Source: Thiosulfativibrio zosterae (GTDB lineage Bacteria; Pseudomonadota; Gammaproteobacteria; Thiomicrospirales; Thiomicrospiraceae). From it: 64,000 bases of DNA. The position numbers were made by a program, and so were the translations under genes. The notes below the pieces were generated by a model. It was not told the DNA's origin. It worked only from the letters and a program-made list of their open reading frames with translations, and ran no database searches. Position 1 is the stretch's first letter. Every line of letters starts with the position of its first letter. Location of the stretch: the NCBI RefSeq assembly GCF_011398155.1, contig NZ_AP021888.1, positions 330,001 through 394,000 on the forward strand, written 5' to 3'. Of the stretch, positions 57,561 through 64,000 are shown one piece after another.

Positions 57561-59687
57561 TTAAGAGGTGGCAGAAAAGGGAGATAGGTGAGATCGGTTT
57601 CTGCCCTGTTTTTTGGCTAAATACATCGCTTGATCCGCGTGTTGAATGATTTGTTGTGGGTTAAAGCCTTGGCCTTTGAACAGTGTGATGCCAATGCTGA
57701 GGGTGCATTGGTGTTGCAAGCCAGATTGGGCAAGCGTTAGATCATAAGGCTCGGCTAATTGCCAGAGAATTTTATCGACAATTTTTTGGGTTGAAGCCAT
57801 GGCTTCGCTGTAATCGGTGCTGAGTTCAGACAATATAATAATAAACTCGTCACCCCCAAAGCGAGCGACTGTGTCGGTTTCCCGAACGGCTTGCGTTAGG
57901 CGCTGGGCGGTTTGTAATAAGAGTTGATCGCCAATGTCGTGCCCATAGTTGTCATTTAAAGGTTTAAAGTTGTCTAAATCCAAAAATAGCAAAGCGGCAT
58001 AAGTTTTTTTGCGTTGCCCAAGGGTTTGCTCTTGTTGTAAACGCTCCATCAGTAAACGGCGGTTGGGTAGCTGGGTTAAGCTGTCGTAAAGAGCGAGTTG
58101 CTTAGTGGCTAATTCTGATTGTTTTTGTTGGGTAATATCCCAGGCGATGCCGCAAAGGGCGTATACACTGCCGTTTTCATGTTTTAGAGGAATTTTAACG
58201 GTATGAAGGACTTTAACCACTTCTCCAGCATCGTTTAGAACAGATTCTTCTCTATGCGACTCTTCACCTTTTTCAAAGACTTTGCGGTCCTCAATTTCGG
58301 CGGAATTGGCAAAATCTTCATTGAAAAAACTGTGATCAGTTTTACCAATAATATCCCGCAGCGGGGTTTTAAATAAATTTTGAACCGCCTTGTTCACATA
58401 GGTAAAGCGCATTGCTGGGTCTTTGATAAAAACAAACGCCGGAATGATGTTTAGGATGGTATTGAGCTTGGTTTCATTTTCTTGCAAGGCAAGTGTGCGT
58501 TCTTGAATTCTTTGTTCAAGCGTTTCTTGGGTATATTTAACTTGTTCAATCAGGCTTTTAAACTCAGTAGAAAGGGTGTCCATTTCTTGAGAATAACCCC
58601 GTACAGAAGTATTGGGCAATTGGTGCGGGTCAACCCGAAATTGTTGAACGGACTGGGTGAGTTGCACCAGCGGTTGGATAAACAGTGCATGATTCACGCG
58701 GAATAAGATAAACAAAATCAGCAAAATCAGTCCAGACAGCGTGGACACAATAAATAATGGGTCTATAAAAACCAGCTCATCGGGTTCAAACAGCGTGATG
58801 TTAAACCAGCCGATTTCAGGTAAATAAGTGATCCCAATCAGGCGCTGATTACCGTCATCGTGGCTCCAGAAGGTTTTGATTTGTTCAACACTGTTAGCAG
58901 ACTTTAATTGTTTGGCAAAGGTTTTAATGGTGTTAAGGTCTTCTGGATGGCTGAGTAGAAAACTTAAGTTTTCTTGTTCTGAGGGTGGCTTAATAAAACT
59001 GGCTAAATTGATGCGTCTTTCATCTCTGTCTAATTGAATATTGAGATTTTCATCTATAAACAGATTGCGTATGCCTGGTTGGCTAATGTCGACACTTTGT
59101 TTTAAAAACGAATCTAGTCCCAGTCCAGTGCCAATAATGCCAACGACTTCACCTTGGTGTTTGAGCAGGAGGTTTATCCAAACCTTAGTGGTGCCCAGAA
59201 CAGTGTCTTTGTTGACATTAATTTGATACGGACGGTCGGTCAGTTGTATGGCGCGGAAAAACCATTGGTCGTCAGCAGTCTGGGGGTTGAGCGTGTAGGC
59301 TAAGGGATTATTTTGGCGGCTGTTATCCGCATCATTGTAAAAATAGTGTTGGGTTTTACGAAAGGCGGCGAAAAAGCTGTGGTCTTGAAATTTTAAACGG
59401 TAATTTTCTAAAACGGCTAGGCCGGCTTCTCGGGCAGCTAAGTCGTTATCATCTAATGCCATGGCCAGCAGGGCAGGTTCTTGCGCCATTTGCTTGGCAA
59501 GTGCGGTTTCTTGCAGAATGGGTTGAAGCGTACGGTTTTTATCAAAAAATAACTGTTTTTCAATCAGGCGTTGCGCCCAGTATTCGTTCAGTGATTGCGT
59601 GGCCAGATTGGCGTAATACCAGACACCTAGCATAAAAACTAGGAAGACACCGCCCAAAGCTAAGAGGAGTTGGTTTTTGATTTTCAT
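57561..59687 (-). CDS. Diguanylate cyclase: Cache-like sensor, HAMP-like region, PAS, GGDEF
   Basis: A 708-aa membrane enzyme making c-di-GMP. N-terminal helix (LLLALGGVFLVFMLGVWYY), a periplasmic double-Cache-type sensor (about 35-305; FFRAIQLTDRPYQINVNKDTVLGTTKVWINLLLKHQGEVVGIIG in pieces), a second helix (about 310-330), a HAMP-like/coiled-coil stretch (about 340-400), PAS (about 405-520) and GGDEF (about 530-700) with intact RFGGDEFIIIL. DSLTQLPNRR opens the GGDEF. The signal sensed is unknown. Confidence 0.92.
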   Translation of the reverse strand: MKIKNQLLLALGGVFLVFMLGVWYYANLATQSLNEYWAQRLIEKQLFFDKNRTLQPILQETALAKQMAQEPALLAMALDDNDLAAREAGLAVLENYRLKFQDHSFFAAFRKTQHYFYNDADNSRQNNPLAYTLNPQTADDQWFFRAIQLTDRPYQINVNKDTVLGTTKVWINLLLKHQGEVVGIIGTGLGLDSFLKQSVDISQPGIRNLFIDENLNIQLDRDERRINLASFIKPPSEQENLSFLLSHPEDLNTIKTFAKQLKSANSVEQIKTFWSHDDGNQRLIGITYLPEIGWFNITLFEPDELVFIDPLFIVSTLSGLILLILFILFRVNHALFIQPLVQLTQSVQQFRVDPHQLPNTSVRGYSQEMDTLSTEFKSLIEQVKYTQETLEQRIQERTLALQENETKLNTILNIIPAFVFIKDPAMRFTYVNKAVQNLFKTPLRDIIGKTDHSFFNEDFANSAEIEDRKVFEKGEESHREESVLNDAGEVVKVLHTVKIPLKHENGSVYALCGIAWDITQQKQSELATKQLALYDSLTQLPNRRLLMERLQQEQTLGQRKKTYAALLFLDLDNFKPLNDNYGHDIGDQLLLQTAQRLTQAVRETDTVARFGGDEFIIILSELSTDYSEAMASTQKIVDKILWQLAEPYDLTLAQSGLQHQCTLSIGITLFKGQGFNPQQIIQHADQAMYLAKKQGRNRSHLSPFSATS

Positions 59688-59857
59688 AGAAACGCTTGAA
59701 TCAACCTATTCATTTTATTAAGGATATTCTAGCTCGTTATGCTGAGCTTGTTGATTTAATTGAGGCAATTTTGTTGCAAAATAACAAAATAAAACTGCCA
59801 ATTAACGAACTGAAATCGTTAAAATTGGGAAATTAATAGAATTAGGGTGGTTTAACA

Positions 59858-60319
59858 ATGACGCTGAAAGTGCAATACAAAATTTTAGACAGCCGTTTGG
59901 GCAACGAAATTGAAATGCCACATTATGGCACTGCGGGCTCTGCAGGCTTGGATTTACGCGCTTGTATTAATGCGCCCCTAGAGTTGCAACCCGGGCAAGT
60001 GGTGATGATTCCAACCGGCATGGCGGTGCATTTGAATGACCCAGGGTATGCGGCAATGTTACTGCCGCGCTCGGGCTTGGGACATAAGCATGGCATTGTT
60101 TTGGGGAACTTGGTGGGCTTAATTGATTCAGATTATCAAGGGCCATTAATGGTGTCTTGCTGGAATCGTGGCGATACGCCTTACACCATTCAAGTGGGGG
60201 AGCGAATTGCTCAGATGGTCATCGTCCCCGTGCTACAACCCCTGTTTGAACAGGTGGATGATTTTGGCGAAGCAACGGCGCGTGGACAAGGCGGATTTGG
60301 GCATACTGGAACACATTAA
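59858..60319 (+). CDS. dut: Deoxyuridine 5'-triphosphate nucleotidohydrolase (dUTPase)
   Basis: Hydrolyses dUTP to dUMP, preventing uracil incorporation into DNA and supplying thymidylate synthesis. All five trimeric-dUTPase motifs are visible: [43 protein letters not shown] and [10 protein letters not shown]. 153 aa is standard. In many relatives dut is next to coaBC; here they are about 16 kb apart. A toxin-antitoxin pair starts 19 nt downstream. Confidence 0.97.
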   Translation: MTLKVQYKILDSRLGNEIEMPHYGTAGSAGLDLRACINAPLELQPGQVVMIPTGMAVHLNDPGYAAMLLPRSGLGHKHGIVLGNLVGLIDSDYQGPLMVSCWNRGDTPYTIQVGERIAQMVIVPVLQPLFEQVDDFGEATARGQGGFGHTGTH

Positions 60320-60338
60320 GGAATAATGGAGCAGGCAG

Positions 60339-60578
60339 ATGGCAGTCACTTTAGATATTAAAAACATGACCTTTGAAGAAAAAATTATGACGATGGAAGC
60401 ACTTTGGGATGATTTGGTGCAAAGTGCCAATGACATTAAGAAAGCAAATAAAACAGAAACATCCATATTGCCTGATTGGCATGAAGATGTTTTAAAAGAG
60501 AGGCTACTGGCCGCTCAGGAAGATAAAGCTGAGTATTCAGATTGGACAGAGGTTAAGGCAAGGCTAGAAAAATTATGA
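60339..60578 (+). CDS. Addiction module antitoxin (PF09720-like)
   Basis: 79 aa. The pattern MTFEEKIMTMEALWDDLVQSA ... PDWHEDVLKERLLAAQEDKAEYSDWTEVKARL is that of the unstable 'putative addiction module component' antitoxins paired with ParE/RelE-fold toxins. It overlaps the toxin gene by 4 nt (ATGA). It should neutralise the toxin and repress their shared promoter. Confidence 0.85.
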   Translation: MAVTLDIKNMTFEEKIMTMEALWDDLVQSANDIKKANKTETSILPDWHEDVLKERLLAAQEDKAEYSDWTEVKARLEKL

Positions 60579-60871
60579 AGCACATTCGTTTGTCGCTTCG
60601 TGCTGAACAAGACTTAGAAAAGGGCTTTGCGTTTTATGAGCATCAACAAATAAAACTAGGTTATTACTTTTTAGATAGTCTAAAAGCAGATATTGATTCA
60701 TTAGTGATAAAAGCGGGTGTGCATCAGGTTACAAAATTGGGGTATTTTGTCATGATTGCTCGGCGTTTTCCCTATGCCATTTATTATCGAGTTGAACAAG
60801 ATTTGGTTTTGGTGGACGCGATTTTAGACACACGACAAAATCCACAATCTATTACGCAGCGATTTTCCTAG
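60575..60871 (+). CDS. RelE/ParE-superfamily toxin
   Basis: 98 aa. RLSLRAEQDLEKGFAFYEHQQIKLGYYFLDSLKADIDSL and the closing RRFPYAIYYRVEQDLVLVDAILDTRQNP match the plasmid-stabilisation-type RelE/ParE fold. Whether it poisons gyrase (ParE) or cleaves mRNA (RelE) cannot be told. It is translated with the antitoxin by a 4-nt overlap. Confidence 0.85.
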   Translation: MKHIRLSLRAEQDLEKGFAFYEHQQIKLGYYFLDSLKADIDSLVIKAGVHQVTKLGYFVMIARRFPYAIYYRVEQDLVLVDAILDTRQNPQSITQRFS

Positions 60872-60904
60872 TGAACCAATTTAAGAAATAAAGGATTTTT
60901 ATTT

Positions 60905-61282
60905 ATGTACATGACTCACGAAAATGAACACGAATACCGTTTTGGCACGCATGGTCCAAAATACTTAACTTTGGGCCCAAATGTCGATTTAGGCGTGGTG
61001 GTGATTACACCCGGTGAACATCACCCTTGCCACAAACACACCATTCAAGAAGAATCTTTTTTAGGGCTTGAAGGCGAATGTGCGGTATATGTGGATGGCG
61101 AGCGCGTGGTGATTACGCCAGGCGTGTATTTGCGTTGTGATCCAAATGAGGCGCATTATTTCCGCAATGAAGGTGATGTGCCATTTAAGGCAGTCTTTAT
61201 TAAAGCCCCGCATCTAGAAGAAAAAGATTCGGTTTATATCGACTGGGAACCCGGTCAGCCGTTTGTGAAAGAGGGCGTTTAA
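60905..61282 (+). CDS. Cupin-domain protein
   Basis: 125 aa, a single cupin barrel. Metal ligands lie in GEHHPCHKHTIQEESFLGLEGE (His-x3-His, Glu) and in the second motif RCDPNEAHYFRNEGDVPFKAVF. It ends exactly where the class II aldolase gene begins, so the two are a transcriptional pair. Cupins occur as isomerases, lyases or binding proteins in sugar pathways; the reaction here is not known. Confidence 0.8.
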   Translation: MYMTHENEHEYRFGTHGPKYLTLGPNVDLGVVVITPGEHHPCHKHTIQEESFLGLEGECAVYVDGERVVITPGVYLRCDPNEAHYFRNEGDVPFKAVFIKAPHLEEKDSVYIDWEPGQPFVKEGV

Positions 61283-62482
61283 GTGAAAAACTTTTGGAAA
61301 GACAGCGAAGCAACCAGTATTCAAAATGATTTAGAGATGCGGGTTTACACCTCGCGTTTATTGGGCAAAGACATGAATTTGGTCATGCACGGCGGCGGTA
61401 ATACCTCGGTTAAATCCACGGTAAATGGCGAAGACATTTTGTATGTCAAAGGTTCTGGCTGGGATTTAGAAACCATTGAACCTGCGGGTTTTGCGCCGGT
61501 CAAAATGTCGGCCTTAATGGCGATGGCACAGCTCGACAGCATGAGCGATACTGACATGGTTGCCCAACAAAGAGAAGCAATGATTGATGCGTCAGCCCCC
61601 AATCCGTCGGTTGAGGCCATTTTGCATGCCATTATTCCGTTTAAATTTGTAGATCACACCCATGCAGATGCGCTAGTCACCTTAAGCAATACCCCAAAAG
61701 GCGGCGAGCTGTTGCGCAAACTTTACGGCGACAAAGTGGTGTTTGTGCCCTATGTGATGCCAGGATTTATTTTAGCCAAAGCGGTGTATGAGCAAACCAA
61801 AGATTTGGATTGGTCAAAAGTTGAAGGCATGGTGCTTGAGCATCACGGTTTGTTTACCTTTGCCGACACAGGCAAAGCCGCCTATGACAAAATGATTGAA
61901 TTGGCCGGCAAAGCCGAAGATTATTTACGCAAAAACAGCAGCTTGCCTGTTTTGGAAGACGAACAAGGCATTTCAGAAGACTTTTTTTACGAATTGTTTG
62001 AAGCCGTTGCCGAACTCAAATACCCCGATGCCCCCGAAGACATTATGGGCGCCTTAAACGAATCGAAAGTATCGCAAATTTTTGCGGCACAACCCGATGA
62101 AGTGATTCACCAAATCAGCGTACTCACCCCAGATCACATTATTCGCACCAAACAAAAACCCCTGATTTTATCTGGACGACTCGAGTTTATACGCGAAGAA
62201 TTAGCGGCTTATGTTAAGCAATACAAAGCCTACTTTAAAAAATACGCAAAAAACGAAACCTGTTTAAATGTGGCGCCGAATTATGCGGTGATTAAAGATG
62301 TTGGCTCGATTGCATTTGGTAAGTCTGAAAAAGAAGTGCAAATTATCCAAGACATCAATGACCATACCTTTGAAGCCGTACTACGCGCCCAAGCCTTTGG
62401 CGGATACAAACCCTTGTCTGCGTGCGAGTTGTTTGAGATGGAATATTGGGAATTAGAACAAGCGAAGCTGAAGAAGGCTTGA
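61283..62482 (+). CDS. Class II aldolase/adducin family protein
   Basis: 399 aa. MHGGGNTSVKS (phosphate loop), PSVEAILHAIIPFKFVDHTHADALVTLS (zinc His-x-His) and LEHHGLFTFAD (third His) are the class II aldolase hallmarks. It resembles the N-terminal aldolase half of the bifunctional aldolase/short-chain-dehydrogenase proteins (RhaE/YuxG type), but no dehydrogenase domain is attached. The expected reaction is cleavage of a ketose or deoxyketose phosphate to DHAP and an aldehyde. It begins immediately after the cupin stop (GTG start possible) and ends 347 nt before the kinase gene. Confidence 0.82.
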   Translation: MKNFWKDSEATSIQNDLEMRVYTSRLLGKDMNLVMHGGGNTSVKSTVNGEDILYVKGSGWDLETIEPAGFAPVKMSALMAMAQLDSMSDTDMVAQQREAMIDASAPNPSVEAILHAIIPFKFVDHTHADALVTLSNTPKGGELLRKLYGDKVVFVPYVMPGFILAKAVYEQTKDLDWSKVEGMVLEHHGLFTFADTGKAAYDKMIELAGKAEDYLRKNSSLPVLEDEQGISEDFFYELFEAVAELKYPDAPEDIMGALNESKVSQIFAAQPDEVIHQISVLTPDHIIRTKQKPLILSGRLEFIREELAAYVKQYKAYFKKYAKNETCLNVAPNYAVIKDVGSIAFGKSEKEVQIIQDINDHTFEAVLRAQAFGGYKPLSACELFEMEYWELEQAKLKKA

Positions 62483-62526
62483 GATAAGTAATTGGTGTCA
62501 AAGTAAAATTAATTTAAAGGGCGAAT

Positions 62527-62592
62527 GAAAGCAGGCTAAAGCCTGCGCCCCGAGGAGTTTGAAAACTTAATGGGGCGAAGGCTTTAGCCTTC
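62527..62592. repeat. REP-like two-hairpin repeat, copy D
   Basis: GAAAGCAGGCTAAAGCCTGC ... GGGGCGAAGGCTTTAGCCTT, in the first unit of the tandem duplication. Confidence 0.75.
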
Positions 62593-62698
62593 TCATTTTT
62601 GGAACCAAAGGATCTACGCCAACTGTGTCACTTTTTTGTTTCGCCAAAAGTAATTGAAAGTAATTGGGGTCAGAGTGAAATTAATTTAAAGGGCGAAT

Positions 62699-62766
62699 GA
62701 AAGCAGGCTAAAGCCTGCGCCCCGAGGTGTTTTAAAAACTTAATGGGGCGAAGGCTTTAGCCTTCT
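62699..62766. repeat. REP-like two-hairpin repeat, copy E
   Basis: Same family and orientation as copy D, in the second unit of the duplication and 172 bp away. Confidence 0.75.
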
Positions 62767-62829
62767 GATTTTTGTAGCTAAGGGTTTTCGCCAACCGAAC
62801 GGCTAAACTTTAGATATCAAGGAGCAACG

Positions 62830-64000
62830 ATGCAAGATGTTTTATTGGCCTTAGATGCGGGCACTGGCTCTGGTCGTGCGGTGATTTTTGATACGGCGGG
62901 TCATCAACTTGGCGTGGGTCAAGAGGAATGGACTCATATCAGTGAACCGAATGTGCCCAATTCCATGGCGTTTGATTGCGCTGCCAATTGGCCATTATTG
63001 TGTCGTTGTATTAAAACGGCTATCCAACAGGCCAATATTCAACCGGAACAAATCAAAGCCATTTCTTCCACCTCCATGCGCGAAGGCATTGTGCTTTATA
63101 ACGCGCAAAAGCAACCTATTTGGGCAGTCGCCAATGTGGATGCCCGTGCGGGTGAACAAGTGAAATGGTTGCATCACACTTATCCCGAACTTGAAGCAGA
63201 GTTTTATGCCGCATCTGGCCAAACCTTTGCGTTAGGCGCTTTGCCGCGCTTGTTGTGGTTGCAACAACATCATCCCGAACGCTTTGCACACGTGCGTCAT
63301 ATTAATATGATCAGTGATTGGGTGCTCACCGAACTCTCGGGTGAAATCATTACCGAGCCTTCTAACGCCGGAACTGCGGGCATTTTTGACCTTAAAAGTC
63401 GCCAATTTTCACCAGGCCTGGTCAAAATTTGTGCGGATTTAGGCATTTCTGAGTCGATTTTTCCAAGCACGATTGAAACCGGTACGCCGGTTGGCGTGGT
63501 GAGCCAAGCGGCTGCTGAGGCCACTGGGCTTACAGCCGGCACACCCGTGATTGCTGGCGGGGGTGATGTACAGTTGGGTTCGGCAGGTCTGGGCATTGTA
63601 GAATTGGGTCAGTCGGCGATTTTGGGCGGCACTTTTTGGCAGCAGGTGGTGAATATTCCTGCAGACACACCACCGCCTAAAGACATGAGTATTCGGGTGA
63701 ATCCGCATGTGGTACTCGGTATGTCGCAGGCCGAGGGCATTACTTTTTTCAGTGGACTGGTGATGCGCTGGTTTAGAGATGCGTTTTGTGAGTTAGAAAA
63801 ACACCAAGCCGCCGCGCAGGGTGTGGATACCTATACCTTGATGGAGCAACAAGCGGCGCAAGTGCCGGTGGGGTCTTATGGGATTTTGCCAATTTTTTCA
63901 GATGCCATGCATTATGGCCATTGGATGCACGCCAGTCCGTCGTTTATTAATTTGGGGCTGGATGCCAGCAAATATAACAAAGCGTCGATGTTTCGTGCCT
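62830..64000 (+). CDS. lsrK: LsrK-like FGGY sugar kinase (truncated by window end)
   Basis: At least 390 aa; the C-terminus lies beyond the window. The FGGY kinase N-terminus LALDAGTGSGRAVIFD is followed by segments close to E. coli autoinducer-2 kinase: SMREGIVLYNAQKQPIWAVANVDAR, MISDWVLTELSGE, SNAGTAGIFDL, GGGDVQLGSAGLG and GGTFWQQVVNI. AAGGAG precedes the ATG. The rest of the lsr system is not visible, and the upstream aldolase and cupin suggest a role in salvaging a deoxy or methylthio sugar instead of, or as well as, signal degradation; that is inference. An exact palindrome copy lies inside the gene, encoding SPGLVKI. Confidence 0.87.
   Translation, partial: MQDVLLALDAGTGSGRAVIFDTAGHQLGVGQEEWTHISEPNVPNSMAFDCAANWPLLCRCIKTAIQQANIQPEQIKAISSTSMREGIVLYNAQKQPIWAVANVDARAGEQVKWLHHTYPELEAEFYAASGQTFALGALPRLLWLQQHHPERFAHVRHINMISDWVLTELSGEIITEPSNAGTAGIFDLKSRQFSPGLVKICADLGISESIFPSTIETGTPVGVVSQAAAEATGLTAGTPVIAGGGDVQLGSAGLGIVELGQSAILGGTFWQQVVNIPADTPPPKDMSIRVNPHVVLGMSQAEGITFFSGLVMRWFRDAFCELEKHQAAAQGVDTYTLMEQQAAQVPVGSYGILPIFSDAMHYGHWMHASPSFINLGLDASKYNKASMFRA
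63411..63422. repeat. Dispersed palindrome, copy 8, inside the LsrK-like gene
   Basis: An exact ACCAGGCCTGGT within the kinase coding sequence, flanked by AATTTTC and CAAAATT. It encodes part of QFSPGLVKI. Confidence 0.8.

Larger units (their letters stand above)
62488..62795 (+). repeat. Tandem direct duplication, 172-bp period
   Basis: Two units start at GTAATTGG (62488 and 62660). They share TTAATTTAAAGGGCGAATGAA, a REP-like copy, GATTTTT-type flanks and CGCCAAC ends at an identical 172-bp offset. The first unit is followed by a fragment (CACTTTTTTGTTTCGCCAAAAG, about 62629-62650, split here by design) resembling the hairpin of the 490-bp element. It fills the space between the aldolase and kinase genes. 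Confidence 0.75.

Noticed and set aside
62830-64000. Claim of a functional autoinducer-2 quorum-sensing uptake system
   Set aside because: Only an LsrK-like kinase is seen; transporter, regulator and processing genes are not in the window, and the neighbours point to sugar salvage.

Overview
The window is 64 kb of a gammaproteobacterial chromosome. It starts in the 23S-5S end of an rRNA operon and carries standard gammaproteobacterial housekeeping blocks: birA-coaX, fabA-fabB, ftsY/M16/M16/rsmD/coaD, rpmB-rpmG, radC, coaBC and dut. A periplasmic alpha-carbonic anhydrase, moderate GC, many c-di-GMP and chemotaxis proteins and the gene order suggest a sulfur-oxidising Thiomicrospira/Hydrogenovibrio/Thiomicrorhabdus-type organism. 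That placement is inference from content; no database was searched.

Layout. 0-3.3 kb: 23S and 5S rRNA with terminator. 3.3-6.8 kb: birA, coaX, tRNA-Thr, fabA-fabB. 6.9-12.4 kb: lytic transglycosylase lipoprotein, an RMF-like/DUF2914 fusion, ftsY, and a pair of M16 proteases. 12.5-22.3 kb: a sensory block (methyl-accepting chemotaxis protein, SCO protein, AhpD-like protein, CheW, rsmD, PAS-GGDEF-EAL, CheB-CheR-PAS). 22.5-28.2 kb: coaD, a lipoprotein, an HPP membrane protein, and modE plus modABC with a ModE-type operator. 28.2-33.4 kb: carbonic anhydrase, Ca2+-type P-ATPase, mutM. 33.5-43.4 kb: a small orphan gene, a diguanylate cyclase with two periplasmic binding modules, rpmB-rpmG, radC, a von Willebrand A lipoprotein, a thioesterase, coaBC. 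43.6-48.7 kb: an EAL-HDOD protein and a divergent cluster of a RimK-like ATP-grasp enzyme, a DUF2817 metallopeptidase and a GNAT-C39-peptidase fusion. 48.7-49.4 kb: a gene-free stretch made of repeats. 49.4-51.8 kb: selenium genes (mnmH/selU, selD, a DUF2986 protein). 51.9-59.7 kb: a frameshifted Aer-like chemoreceptor, an EAL protein with degenerate GGDEF, and a PAS-GGDEF protein. 59.8-64 kb: dut, a toxin-antitoxin pair, then cupin, class II aldolase and a truncated LsrK-like sugar kinase.

Three things stand out. (1) A 12-bp palindrome, ACCAGGCCTGGT, occurs 8 times exactly and twice with one mismatch, in intergenic DNA and inside genes, at roughly 5-kb steps over most of the window. (2) The ATP-grasp / M14-like / GNAT-C39 cluster looks like a peptide or amino-acid amide-bond making and breaking system of unknown substrate. 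(3) Two further repeat families are present: a two-hairpin REP-like family (five copies) and a roughly 490-bp nested inverted-repeat element.

No CRISPR array, prophage, insertion sequence or transposase gene was seen.
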